The position numbers were made by a program, and so were the translations under genes. The notes below the pieces were generated by a model. It ran no database searches, was not told where the DNA came from, and saw only the letters and a list, made by a program, of their open reading frames with translations. 64,000 nucleotides of DNA, from assembly GCA_916700875.1 (NCBI GenBank), contig CAKAKS010000001.1:18646456-18710455 (forward strand), given 5' to 3'. Source of the DNA: Sebastes aleutianus (Eukaryota > Chordata > Actinopteri > Perciformes > Sebastidae). Numbering within the stretch: the stretch's first letter is position 1; each line of letters opens with the position of its first letter. This document shows positions 47,738 through 59,283 of the stretch, piece by piece.

Positions 47738-50192
47738 GTTAGCAAGCCCTCTGCAATCACACCCTGGGTCGATCAGACCTTTTACACACACACACTTTCC
47801 TCCTGCATTCACCGCAATGAAGAACACCACACTTACATCTTGCTTTCAGCTACATGATAGGGAAAAAACACACACACACACACACTGCCTGTGTGCTCAC
47901 ACAAAAGCTTTTATTTCGGAACATGATTGAAATGTGGGAGGGGGGGGGGGGGGGGGTAGGCGAATGCGGAGGCGAGAAAACTGAGGCCGAGAGGGAGTGA
48001 GAAAGAGAAGGTGGGGAAAAATAAGAGGTGGGGGGTCTGCTGCATCTAAATGAAAAAGAGAAACTAAGTCGCCATGAGGGAGAGAGGAGGTCTGGGCTGG
48101 AGGACTGAACCTAGAGCCGATTGATCCAATCTCAGTGTGTAGGAATCAACGGACGACTGGAGAGGAAACGATAAAGAGGATTAGAAAGAGAAAGAGAGAC
48201 AGGGGAGGAGAGGAAGGAGGGTGACTGCACGGACACTTCTGTAAACAAACCTGAGAGTGGATATAATGAAAGATTATGAAGGGGAGGAGGTGGCGGCGTC
48301 AGTGGGTGGACGGGAGAGGTAGATGGCGTGAAAGATAAAGCTAAAGAGAGAGGAGAGCGCCATAAGGGAGAGCAACAGAAAATCTAAGGCTCATTAAGAG
48401 GACGTGTCGATAGGAAACCTTGGCATATAGGCAAAAACACACGTACAGGTTTGTGCCAAGATGATATTTATGAAAGGAAAGCGGGGATAGCGTGGCGCCG
48501 AAGCATATGCTAGTTGATATTCATAGAGCATTCCCAATATGGTCTCCGCTCCTACGTTGACACTCCCTCTTGTGTGCATGTGTTCCTCTCCCTTACTTCC
48601 TCTGTCTCTCAAATGCTGGGGATGCTTGGATATAGGCAGATTTAAGCTAAGACAAGAGAAAAATAAAGTCTGGGTCCATGCCGGATTGCGCGGCAGCAGC
48701 ACACACTCTCTGTTTTTACCCTTACATATCAAATGGTGCCTGTGTCGAGCTGAGACAGGAGCTGGTTGTTGTTGATGCAGATCTTTTTCTCACACACACA
48801 CATACACACTTATAGAGGCACAAACAAGCATGAACAGGTACACAAATGCAGCTATTTTTTTTTTTACACCTTACATAAAAAAACAACACCCAGCCATTCT
48901 TCTTTCTGCAGCTGATACTGACTCGAGTCTTCACTGCCAGGAACTCATTTCCCCTCTCCTCCACTGACTGACTGTCCAACTCTCCATCTGTCTCCTCGCC
49001 TCCCTCCCTCCCTCCTTCCCTCCGTCTCTTCTATTGTTGCCATCTCTTGTTTGCTTTGCATGGATTTTGACTGCAGCCAAGGGGCAATTTTGCATCTAGC
49101 TCACATACGAACACACACACATGCATGCATGCACAGAAGGGGAGGGCGGAAAAGAAAAACTTGCCTTTAGAGGATTTGTTTATCAAATGTGCTGTCAAAT
49201 CATGTCAGGCATTTCACGTCAGGGCACATTTTTCCAGCCCCAGGCTACCCAAAAGAGACGATTCAAACAAGAGTACGCCACAATGTAATCTCCACAACTT
49301 TCGCTACTGTATATTATTCATATTCTATAAATAGTGTGCTGTGGATGTCAGTGCACGGAGATCATTTTATCTGAATTGTAAATTCATGTTATTGATGTTG
49401 GTGTCAGGGATTTGCTAGGAGACAAGTCATAAAACATAAAACCGAGGAACGTATTAATGTTGCAGAAAAATGCTTCTCTGTAAAACATTTCGCTAAAACA
49501 TTTCTGGGGATTTCAAGACCACTTCCCTGAATAATTTATAGAAATTTCACGAACAATAACAACCAAGAGGAAACATGCATTATACATGTCAGCTTGTACT
49601 GAGACTCTGTTCAGTATGTGAATGCTTTGTGTTCAGTATTGTTTACTTATTTGTGTGTGCATTTCTCTGTGTGTGTGTTTTTGGTCATAACCTCAAACAG
49701 ACGCCTTGTGTTTGTGAATATACAGACAGGAACCTGCAAAATTCTGCTTTCTTCATTGTTTTGTCTTTATAATTTCATCGGAGGGTCAGATATAGTGCAG
49801 TTTAAAACAAGTTTACCACTTCTGGTGGCTTCAAAGGAATCAACAGCACTGTGGGCAATTAATCTGATTTCCTTCTCCCCGATCTCTCTTCCATTTTAGT
49901 TTCATGTCACTCCATTTCAGTTAATCTCCATGAAAAAAACTCCCTCATTTTCCCTCCCTGCAACTGTCACTGTCCAATTTTCTCCATCTTTGTCATCTCT
50001 TTGCTTTCTCCAATTCCTGTAATCTTCCTCGCCCATTCACTCCACCCTTCATCGCACTCTCTGCCTCTAAGTGTCCGTTTGTCTTCAGCTTGGTCGCTCT
50101 GACCCATTTAATACCGGACAGCCCCTATAAAGTATGTCTGCCTATTCAATCCCACAATCTTCTCCACTTTAGATAAAAAAAACTTTACTTTT
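47738..50192. other. Candidate flrt1 intron between 5'UTR exon and coding exon
   Basis: Starts with CA tracts and the poly-G run, then purine-rich DNA. A CCCTCCCTCC pyrimidine stretch lies at about 48990-49030. No exon recognised. Confidence 0.4.
47940..47956 (+). repeat. Poly-G run
   Basis: Seventeen consecutive G about 200 bp after the candidate 5'UTR exon, followed by purine-rich DNA to about 48400. A single run this long is prone to sequencing-length error. Confidence 0.9.
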
Positions 50193-50465
50193 AACCCTCT
50201 GACACCCACAATAGACCCGTTTTTGTCTTTATATAGGGGGGTACAGAGGTCTTTAGGGGGAGATAGCACATCAACAGTAGGTGTCACATAGAAGTGGTTT
50301 ACATCATCTGAAAGCTGGGAACCTGGAGATTAATTTGAGATGCAGCTCAGCACTGGGTGTCAACTTGTTCTAGCCATAAATCAGACATAAACATGAATTA
50401 ATTAATAATTTAAAATAAATTGTAAAAGTGTGTAAGGGCTTAGAACATTATGATAGACGTAGACG
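50193..50465 (+). mobile_element. MITE-like repeat, copy b, 0.4 kb upstream of the flrt1 coding exon
   Basis: It shares ACAATAGACCCGTTTTTGTC, GGGGGAGATAGCA, TCAACAGTAG and GTCACATAGAAGTGGT with 40513-40736. It starts AACCCTCTGACACCCAC. The right end is eroded. It lies in the intron leading to the coding exon. Confidence 0.6.
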
Positions 50466-50863
50466 GTTGATACTATTTGTTACAAAGATTTAGTGCTAAA
50501 TTGAACCATTTTTTACCAATCAACAATTGATAAAAATTATCAATAATCTCTCCAAAATACCACATTAAAACACCAAGACCTGGAGGAACACCATAGAAAA
50601 AGCCAGGCTGTGATTTTCTGAAAGAATTGTATTTTTCGGTGATTGGATGGCTCAGAAACCTCCTTATTGACAATATGTCTAGGAAAGCCATCCATCATTT
50701 TATATTCTAGAGAAAGAACTTTGTGGTTTGTCCTTCACTATCTTTATCTAAAACTTGTCCTTTTGCCAACAACTCTTTCTACTTTCTCTTGAATGTAAAA
50801 AGTTACTTTGATTTTTTTAAATCAGAGAGTTTCAGCCTTTGTATTTGTTTTAATCACGTTTCC

Positions 50864-50899
50864 CATTTCCTCTCTTTCAACCAGGAGCTGTTCACCAAC
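50864..50899 (+). other. flrt1: Splice acceptor and short 5'UTR of the flrt1 coding exon
   Basis: A pyrimidine-rich tract (CCTCTCTTTCAACCAG) ends at 50884. The exon then contributes 15 nt of 5'UTR (50885-50899) before the ATG at 50900. FLRT genes characteristically have non-coding 5' exons spliced to one large exon carrying the whole reading frame, so this acceptor fits family structure. The splice site is seen; its use is inferred. Confidence 0.85.
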
Positions 50900-53101
50900 A
50901 TGGCAGCTGAGAGTCTTGCTGAGCTCCGCGATTGGCTCTTTCTGCTCCTCCTGTGCCTCACCTTATTGGCTGAGGTGCTGGAACTGGCGGCAGCGGCAAT
51001 TGCCATGGAGACGGGCGAGGGAGATGAGGGCATTGTTTGTCCCTCAGTGTGCCGCTGTGACGAGGGTTTTGTCTACTGCAACGACCGTGGTCTCAGCATA
51101 ATTCCTCCCCTACCGTTAATGGCTGCCATCCTCTACCTGCAGAGCAACCGGCTGAGTAACGCTGGTCTGCCTCCCTCGCTGGAACGCAGCACGTCCATAC
51201 GAGTGATTTACCTGTATGCCAACCAGTTGGATGAATTCCCTATACACCTGCCGCCTTCGTTACGGGAGCTCCATTTGCAGGATAATAATATACGAACGTT
51301 ACCGAGATCAGCTCTGGCCAAGTTACCATTACTAGAACGTTTGCACCTGGATGATAACTCTATATCCACAGTTAGCATCCAGGAGCGAGCTTTTTCTGGG
51401 ACTCCACGGCTTCGACTGCTGTTTCTGTCTCGGAACCACCTGTCAAGCATCCCTGCGGGCTTGCCAGCATCCTTGGAAGAGTTGCGACTGGACGACAATA
51501 GAATCAGCACCATCCCCACACATGCCTTCCGCGGGCTCTCCTCCCTGCGCCGCTTGGTCCTGGATGGGAACCTGTTGGCCAACACGCGCATTGCAGATGA
51601 CACCTTTACCCGTCTCTCCAACCTGACTGAGCTGTCACTTGTCAGGAACGCCCTGCAGTCTCCGCCAGTCTTCCTGCCTTCTGCTCACCTCGTGCGACTC
51701 CATTTGCAAGACAACGGGATGACTCACATACCACGGGGGGCGCTGGACGGGATGCGGCGGCTACAAAGGCTAGACCTGTCAGGAAACAATCTGACCACTC
51801 TCCCACGAGGACTTCTGAAGGACACAGAAAGCCTGGAGCTGCTACTGCTGCGAGGAAACCCCTGGTACTGCGGCTGCAACCTTCGCTGGCTCCACGCATG
51901 GCTGCACAGCCGGGGGGCGGCGGTGACAGTCAGAGGTCTGACCTGTCAGGGGCCCGAGCCTGTAAGGGGCCAGGCCCTCAGAGAACTATCCTCCCTGATG
52001 GAGCAGTGTGAAGGCCCCCCTCCTGGTCCCAGTACAGGAATGGGGGTGAACCCGGCAGAAAGAGATGGAGGAGGTGAAGATGGTATTGGAGGGGGCCAAG
52101 CAGTGGCTTCAGTCCCCCATGGCAGCACCACCACTGCCTCTCTGCTGGTCCCCACACAAGGCTCCCTCTTCACCCTGCGAGCCAAGCCAAGGCCGGGCCT
52201 TGTTATGCCTCTGCCTCCCGGTGAAGGGGGGCAGGTATCTGGAGAGGCCCTGGAGCTGACTGTAAAACCTCTCTCTTCGGACAGTGTACTGGTGAGCTGG
52301 CTGTGCCCTGAGCCGGCACCCTCTTTCCGCCTGTCGTGGCTGAGGTTGGGTAGCAGCGCAGCTCTTGGTTCGATAACAGAGACTCTGGTACCTGGAGAGA
52401 GGAGGCAGTACCTCCTTACCCAGCTCACCCCTCGCTCCCATTACCTCATCTGTCTACTGCCACTACGACAGGAATCCCCTTTTGGGGGTTCCAGCATGGG
52501 TTCATCTCGAGTCGGCAGCATGGACACGGACAGTAAAGACTCGGCCCCGTCCTGCGCTCAGATAGAGACTGGAGAGGCTCTGGTCAGCGCGGGAGGGGAT
52601 GGGTCAGATAAAGAGGGACAGGACTCAGAACTAACAGTCCTGCCATTGGCTGGGATCATAGGGGGTGCCACAGCGTTAGTAAGCCTGCTGTTAATCTTTG
52701 GCATCTTCTGCTGGTATGGACAGAGAACAAGTTACGTGTCTGGGGACACAGGCACGTACAGCAGGGGCCGGGGGGGAAAAACTTACGATGACTATGTAGA
52801 GTCCGGCACCAAGAAAGACACTTCCATCTTAGAGATCAGGGCCCCTCCGGCAGGGTTTCAGATGACAGCTATGGCCCACCAGCCCCTGCAGCCTAAGCTG
52901 GAGGATGTCACCTACATCCACACCATTTTCCCCTCTTCTTCCTCTTCCTCCCAACCTAACGGGACCTACCGGAGCACCCACGGAGCCGGCAGCCTCAACG
53001 GCACCATCCTCAGCCAAACCAGCCACCATCACGTCACTTACGGTACCAACCGTGGCTACAGAGAGGGTGGCATCCCCGACATAGATTATGCCTACACGTG
53101 A
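50900..53101 (+). CDS. flrt1: FLRT1, fibronectin leucine-rich transmembrane protein 1 (complete coding region in one exon)
   Basis: 733-aa type I membrane protein of the FLRT family, which act as adhesion and guidance ligands (latrophilin/ADGRL, UNC5) and modulate FGF receptor signalling. Order: hydrophobic signal segment at about 11-35; LRRNT cysteines 47, 51, 53 and 60; leucine-rich repeats about 70-315; LRRCT with C324, C326, C349 and C370; Gly/Pro-rich linker 371-448; FN3-like domain about 450-522; second linker; membrane helix about 581-606; cytoplasmic tail ending GGIPDIDYAYT. N241 and N297 are N-glycosylation sequons in the LRR region. FLRT1 rather than FLRT2/3 is indicated by D-W-L-F-L near the start, L-A-N-x-R-I-A-D-D-T-F, P-S-A-H-L, and the tail motifs Y-V-E-S-G-T-K-K-D and G-G-I-P-D-I-D-Y. 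The chosen ATG follows a strong acceptor at 50884 and has A at -3 and G at +4; the open frame further upstream is intron. It is longer than human FLRT1 (roughly 650-675 aa), mainly in the two linkers. The a/b teleost duplicate is undecided. Confidence 0.97.
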   Translation: MAAESLAELRDWLFLLLLCLTLLAEVLELAAAAIAMETGEGDEGIVCPSVCRCDEGFVYCNDRGLSIIPPLPLMAAILYLQSNRLSNAGLPPSLERSTSIRVIYLYANQLDEFPIHLPPSLRELHLQDNNIRTLPRSALAKLPLLERLHLDDNSISTVSIQERAFSGTPRLRLLFLSRNHLSSIPAGLPASLEELRLDDNRISTIPTHAFRGLSSLRRLVLDGNLLANTRIADDTFTRLSNLTELSLVRNALQSPPVFLPSAHLVRLHLQDNGMTHIPRGALDGMRRLQRLDLSGNNLTTLPRGLLKDTESLELLLLRGNPWYCGCNLRWLHAWLHSRGAAVTVRGLTCQGPEPVRGQALRELSSLMEQCEGPPPGPSTGMGVNPAERDGGGEDGIGGGQAVASVPHGSTTTASLLVPTQGSLFTLRAKPRPGLVMPLPPGEGGQVSGEALELTVKPLSSDSVLVSWLCPEPAPSFRLSWLRLGSSAALGSITETLVPGERRQYLLTQLTPRSHYLICLLPLRQESPFGGSSMGSSRVGSMDTDSKDSAPSCAQIETGEALVSAGGDGSDKEGQDSELTVLPLAGIIGGATALVSLLLIFGIFCWYGQRTSYVSGDTGTYSRGRGGKTYDDYVESGTKKDTSILEIRAPPAGFQMTAMAHQPLQPKLEDVTYIHTIFPSSSSSSQPNGTYRSTHGAGSLNGTILSQTSHHHVTYGTNRGYREGGIPDIDYAYT

Positions 53102-54936
53102 TGATACAGGGACACGCTCCCCGAGCCACGAACGCCAGGCGCCATTTCTGTGATGACGACCCCTTGGCTTGTGGCCATTTTGTCCTTGGTTTCCAAAGTA
53201 CCCTCTGTGCCTCTGCTGGTTCAATTCTGATTGGTTTGCTAAGTAGAAAAGACTGCTATGTTGATTGGACATTGCTATTGAGTGACAGAAGTCCTACTAT
53301 ACTCTACTACTGTATACTACATTATACAGCAGGTCCTTCTTTCAGCGCTACTTATAGTTATAAATGGTTTTCTCTTTTGGATATCTCAGTGTCTTTCAAA
53401 CCTACTGTTCTTCTCAGCTCATAATAATACACAGTAACTTATTTGAGGTTGATATACTAGGCTTAGCTGATTTAGCAGGAGATATATTTATAATATGAGG
53501 AAAAGGCACTTGATGTGTATAGAGATAGCTCTCGTATCTTCCTACCAACTGTAAGCTCTGTGCTGTATAGATAAAAGGGATGACAGAGGGAGAAATCAAT
53601 GGTTGTTATAACCCACAGATGACAATGCATCATGGTTGACATGAAAAGATGTGTTCCTAGCCCCCTCCTTTTCCTCTAGTTTACTCCCCTCCTTTTTAAT
53701 TTTTCCTCCTTTCAGCCTCTTTTTCTTTTTTTTTTGGCTGAGGCTCTCTTTCCTTTTATTTCTCTCGTGTCTTTTGTGGTGCCGTGAGCAGAGGACGACT
53801 TTGTTCTCGCCAAGGGAGCTGACAGCAGTGATAACAGTTCTGACAGAGACGGGAGACACAAACCACAGCATGGGGAGACTAATGAGAGGGAGAGAGAGAG
53901 CGAGAGAGTGTGTGCGGGGGTGATGGATAGATGGATGGTTAGAACAGAAAATAAGACAAGGAGAGAGAGGGAGAGTGGGGTGCTGTTTTTGGGGATGGAG
54001 GCACAGAGAGAGGTGTGTTGGCTTTAGGCAGAGAGCGAGGACAGAAAAAAGGAAGATAAGTGTAAAAAGGGCGTGTGACAAATGCAGCGGTGGGAGGTAA
54101 AAAATCAGACAAAAGGAGAAGAAGATGGGGGATGGAGAAGGGTGCGGGCGGGGTAAAGAAGAGGGGTGACAACTGGAATAATGTGACATCATCATCCAAA
54201 AAATGTCTCAAGTGTTACCTACAGTGTATCCACTACTATCACTACTGCACTCAGCAAATACCTGCTGCACACGTCCTTAAAGGACTGATCATTTCAGTTT
54301 CTTGTGATCATTTCCTTATGCGTCATGTATCTTCATCATAACACCGACCCGTTTACATGCCAATGTTTGTAGGACAACACAGGGAAGACAATCAAATAAT
54401 TACAAAGACCGCAGGACAAATGAGTAGCTGGAGAAGAACGGCTATTAAAAATCTCCCCATCAGAATTAAGAAAAGGCATGTACCCAATTTCTATTGTGGT
54501 CTGGTCTCATTATTAAATTACCTTTGCAAAGGATGTGAAAGAATCCTAATCGCACATCTTATAATAGTAACCCATTATCATCCAGAGCCTGGATAAACCT
54601 TCTTCATTGAAAAAGAAGTTTTAGCAGCCAATAATGTTTTGGTGGAAGTCAGAACTATTCTGGTCTAATTAATTTTTGCTATAATTCACTCATAACAATC
54701 TATTGTTTCAATTTCATTCAAAAAGTTGTGGTTGTAACTGTTTTTATTGGTATTTAAAGTTTAAAAAACAAGAGAGTAGGAGTGGGCAATATGGATAAAA
54801 TCATCAATCATAGTACATGTAATTTTATCTTGTGGTATTTATATGTATTGGGACATAGTACTTGGGATACAGTATATTGATTGGGAAACTGATTATAGAT
54901 CAAATTATAGTAATTCATCACATTGATGCAAAAATC
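53102..54936 (+). other. flrt1: flrt1 3' flank, probable start of 3'UTR
   Basis: The sequence directly after the stop codon is non-repetitive for about 500 bases and then becomes strongly purine/pyrimidine asymmetric (53640-54180). Open frames here on both strands are low-complexity and are not called as genes. ATTAAA-type variants occur near 54443 and 54510, but no canonical AATAAA was noticed before the MITE at 54937. The end of the transcript cannot be fixed. Confidence 0.5.
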
Positions 54937-55246
54937 TAGGGTTGTCCTCGACCAAAGAAAATCTTAGTCAACTAACGATTTTACGATATTGTCGACAAAT
55001 CGATTAGTTGATTTACATAAACTCATCGATTAGTCGTCAAACGTTAAATTTAATAATGTAATCGACAGATTAAATCATTTAATCGACAGATTGTAAAACT
55101 GAGTTTCTCCACAAAGAATCAGTGAGTCATTCAGCATGAAAAAGCATAAAAAACAACTTTATTGCTTTATTGACTAAAGAAATCTTAGTCAACTAAGACA
55201 AAAATGACCGATTAGTTGATTAATCGACTAAGAGGGGGCAGCCCTA
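54937..55246 (+). mobile_element. Short hAT-like MITE in the flrt1 3' flank, perfect 8-bp duplication
   Basis: It starts TAGGGTTGTCCTCGACC and ends GGGGGCAGCCCTA, with TTAGTCAACTAA/TTAGTTGATTAA subterminal repeats. CAAAAATC is duplicated exactly at 54929-54936 and 55247-55254. If flrt1 uses a distal poly(A) site this element lies in its 3'UTR. Confidence 0.87.
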
Positions 55247-55299
55247 CAAAAATCATATGAAATTCCAATGTTGCCATAAATTAGTTGCTTTTTTATTTG

Positions 55300-55615
55300 T
55301 AACAGAATGGCCGTATACAACCAGGCTTCCACGAAACTAAACGATTAGTCTATTAAATCAATCAACGGACAAATTAATCTGCAACTATTTTGATAAATGA
55401 TTAATCATTAAAGTAATTTTCTAAGCAACAACGCTAAATGTTTCCTTGTTTCAGCTTCCCAACTGTGAGTACTTCTTCGTCTTATGTGATGGTAAACTGA
55501 AAATCTTTATGTCTTGTTGGATGAATCACGCAATTTAAAGACATCACCCCCCGGGCAGTAAATTGTTGTGATTGACATTTTTAATCAATTAATTGAAACG
55601 ATAATTAGCAGATGA
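55300..55615 (-). mobile_element. Diverged TAGGGCTGCAAC-family element, reverse orientation
   Basis: TACTTCTTCGTCTTATGTGA, AAACTGAAAATCTTTATG, AAAGACATCACC and AACGATAATTAGCAGATG follow the reversed order of the family at 29360. It lies just downstream of the MITE at 54937-55246. Confidence 0.5.
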
Positions 55616-55779
55616 ATCACACAGCCACACAGATCTGTATTGTCTCACAGTATCTGTCATCATATTACCCCATCCTACAAGAGGGCATTTTAATTTGGAG
55701 TATTTGGAGTCAAAGTAAAATTAAAACAGCTGAAATTTCAAACTTGATCAGATGCATTTGGTGATGAAAAGTACGTGTT

Positions 55780-57928
55780 TATTGGGCAAAGTTAAACAAA
55801 CACACGTTCCATTTATTACAACATTTTTTCTTTTAAATTCTACTCAATAGAAGTCTTGCAATCCTTTACTTAAGTCGCCCAGTTTTATAGTCCGTAGTAC
55901 AGCAATACACAGACACAGTTGTGTGAACAGCGATCACAGCCTGAACGCGACACTGTGCAGTTCAACAGACAAACAAACATGTACACACTGCATGAAGGAG
56001 GAAGCAGCACCTGCTTTCTGTCTGCCTCTCACTGACCCCAGTAATACACTTTAAGGGAGGAGGAACTTCAAAGTAAAACGCTAACAAACAGCCAGAGATC
56101 AAAAGAGGAAGAGGAGAGGGTAGAGAGAACTGAAGATTGACGCCGTAGAGGGAGGGATGGTGATGAGCAGCCTGTAAGTGATGAAACCCATTCTTACTTT
56201 CAGCAGCTCTCTTTCTCTTTTCCAACCTGTGTTACTGTGTACCAGGAATATTGGACGAGCTCCGGTGTGGTTTCTTTTAGGGTTATTTTGCTGCATTTGG
56301 TTTTTTGTTTGTTTTACTTTTTCTTTTTTTAAGAGCACTGAAGCTTCCTTTCATTCTGTGCAGAAATCCTTTTTCCTTTAAAAACGTCACCCTCAGATGT
56401 GATAATAAAAAAACACTCTTATGTATAAACATAAAAATGGGTGCAAAACGCTATTCCATTTATCGTCTTTTTTTTCTACACAGATGAATAAAGACTCTTA
56501 AAAGGAAAAGTAGTTACGTGAGTTCTCTTTGTGTGCGTGTGTGTGTGAGTGTGTGTGTGTGAGGGGTTCATTAAATCTGAAACAAAGGCTGGAGATACGA
56601 AATAATGCACTGGGATGGCTTTAAAAAAATAAAAATCAATGGGAAGCTCAAGATTATTAATATGATTTATGACGAGACGGAGTGGACCTCGTTAAATCAC
56701 ACACACTGGATGAATACATCAGCTGCTCCAATTCAATTTGGAGGAATCTGCCGGCCCATGTGTTTTTATCCCGGGACGTTTGCGTGTTATAGCGTGTTGT
56801 ATGATTCGCCAAGCGGCATGAGAAACTGTGTGTGTGTTTCCGCTCTCTGCTCCTGAGGACATGCCTCTCATTCTAAGTGAGTGCTAATACTTGTGTTAGC
56901 ATGGATCAATATAACGAACGAGGGAGTGTATAAGTGTCCATCTTAGAGTAACTGCCTGCGTTGGGTGTTTGTGAAGGAGAGAGAAAGAAATGTACTTTAT
57001 GTAGATAGAAGATGGATAGATGGGTCCTTGTACTGTCTGTGTCTGAGAGGGAGATAAAAAGGAAAAAATATGAATGTTTATCTAAAGGATTCAGTGATTA
57101 TGTGTCTGCGATGCAGCTGTACCGCCACGTCTGTGCTCTTACCGACAATGCCCTCAGTTCTCATCCGTCATTATGGAGGCCTTTCACTGTCGCAGTCCAT
57201 TATCTAGCGTCAAGCCCTCCAGCTTAATTATTCTAACTCATATTACACCCAACAAAAAGATGTATACTCAGAGACTGGAGCACATATCTGTTGGGTCTGA
57301 CATTCACTGCAACAAATGGGATCAAAGTGGATTTTTCAGATATGCCTCCATTGTGTTGCTCGAATAATATTCAAGATATCAAACATGCAGTCTTCAGTTT
57401 CAATGCCTTTCCTTTTAATCCAGTGTATTATACTACTACTATAATACTTTGTCTCTTTAACAAATGAGCTCAACTCACCGATTTGCCATAAAATGGTCAG
57501 TTGCATTTTAAACTCCGAGCTCAGTGTTTTCTCCACCGCAGGGCTGTTAAGAGTGATGTAAAGCTGCATCGCACGATAAAGTGGCTTCTGGGGTTTGCAT
57601 GCATTATAAGCTTCTTTAGCGAAAGGTCAATGTATTCCTATGAATGCATGCATTTAGGGAGAAGTATGTACGCATGCATATATAAATACATAAACATTCC
57701 CCCAGCTATGCACAACAGAATCATTTCCACGCCACAATTTTATATTTTTTTGGGATTCAAATGTTCCTACGAGTTTCAGGTATCATTCACAGAAGGTTGT
57801 AAATCAAGACTGGACCGTGAGACTGATCAAAAGTTAATGTTTCCTTTCAGACTGCAGACTGAACTCAAGGGCACAGAGGAGAAAGACATGAACAGATGCA
57901 ATATACGGACATGAGAGCGCGCAGAAAA
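55780..57928. other. Unique-looking flank downstream of flrt1
   Basis: Non-repeat A/T-rich DNA with one GT tract (56528-56563). 56590-56860 is of balanced composition and could be regulatory. No gene recognised. Confidence 0.35.
56487..56492 (+). terminator. Candidate distal polyadenylation signal AATAAA
   Basis: A canonical AATAAA sits in GATGAATAAAGAC, followed by a GT-rich stretch at 56520-56565 that could act as a downstream element. The preceding 55780-56480 is largely non-repeat and A/T-rich like a 3'UTR. Use by flrt1 would give a 3.4-kb 3'UTR containing MITE sequence, which is possible but unproven. Confidence 0.2.
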
Positions 57929-58569
57929 TAGGTGTCAAAGTTAACACGATAATAACGCTTTGACGCAAATTCGTTTTAACGACACTAATTTCTTTAACGC
58001 AATAACGCAACTTGCGATTTGTTGTAGCGGGCTCAGTTTTAAAGTTAGAGTGAAGATACGGGCATCATATGAAACTACAAAACGTAAAGAATCCATTGGT
58101 ACCAACCACGTCAAAGGGGTCCCTTGACCTCCGACCTCAAGATATGTGAATGAAAATGGGTTCTATGGGTACCCACCAGTCTCCCCTTTACAGACATGTC
58201 CACTTTATGATAATCACATGTAGTTTGGGGCAAGTCATAGTCCAGTCAGCACACTGACACACTGACAGCTGTTGTTGCCTGTTGGGCTGCAGTTTACCAT
58301 GTTATGATTTGAGCATATTTTTTATGCTTAATGCAGTACCTGTGAGGGTTTCTGGACAATATTTGTCATTGTTTGGTGTTTTTAATTGATTTCCAGTAGT
58401 AAATATATACATATATTTGCATAAAGAAAGCATATTTGCCCACTCCCATGTTGATTAGAGTATTAAATACTTGACAAATCTCCATTTAAGGTACATTTTG
58501 AACAGATAAAAAATGTGCTATTCATTTGCAATTTAATTAATTAAATATTTCAATCGATTGACAGCCCTA
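57929..58569 (+). mobile_element. MITE family 1, copy b
   Basis: It starts TAGGTGTCAAAGTTAACAC and ends CGATTGACAGCCCTA. The internal order matches 498-1230, with a deletion in the shared module (it lacks the stretch around the GGCATGGCCATT motif). The left end is more decayed than the right. Confidence 0.8.
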
Positions 58570-59283
58570 CTATAAACATCAACACACGTACGTGTGGTCA
58601 AAAGGTCCATATCTGAAATACACACACGCATGCTGCTACACTTGAGACAATATTTCACAGATTTATCCTCCCCTCAGCTGTAAATCCAGCTCAAGACAAA
58701 CATATGAATTTTAAATCAATCATAAAAGTCGTCGTTGATGGACACAAAGCTATACACCCGCGAGAGACAGGGGACTGGTGGTCCCAGTGTACCACGACGG
58801 AGCTGGATAACAAACATTGATATGTTTCTCCTCACACACACACTGTAAGAAATACCTCAGAGGTATGAACTGATCCAACAACAACAAAACATTAAGCTGT
58901 GGTGGTCTGGGTTCCTCTGTAGCGATGGATGGAGAGGACATCGCTGGAATAAACAAGGCAGAGAAGAAACTAAGACAGCCTCCGGGGGATTATAACAACC
59001 ACCAACTGTATGAATGAGGCTGTCTATCAGAGGCAGAGCCACTTTGGTGCCACTGCAAGACGCCTCTAGTGAGAGGGAAGAAAAAATAAAAACTTGTCCT
59101 CTATTCAATTTCCTTCAATTGCCTTTTGTGTTTTTTATCTTTTAATTTAGCTTAATTATGAGCCTTTATATCACTGGATTTTTTTTTTGTAACCTTGCTT
59201 TTAGGAAAAAGAGCATCTGAAATTGAAGAAAATTAAAAGCATTTATGACCTCAAGTTGCCTCGTTCTCTGTCCGAGACTGACA
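58570..59283. other. No feature recognised
   Basis: The minus-strand open frame at 58750-58956 was checked for macrod1 motifs and has none. Confidence 0.45.

Noticed and set aside
50723..50899. Upstream extension of the flrt1 open frame by 59 codons
   Set aside because: It begins with GTG, runs through a pyrimidine tract and acceptor at 50884, and has no family similarity; the family-like start is the ATG at 50900.
53596..54195. 199-codon open frame on - after flrt1
   Set aside because: Low-complexity Ser/Leu/Pro/His-rich translation of a purine-rich tract; no signal of a real protein.
58750..58956. macrod1 upstream exon on -
   Set aside because: Inspected for a V-D-A-I-V-N-A-type motif with a flanking donor; none present.
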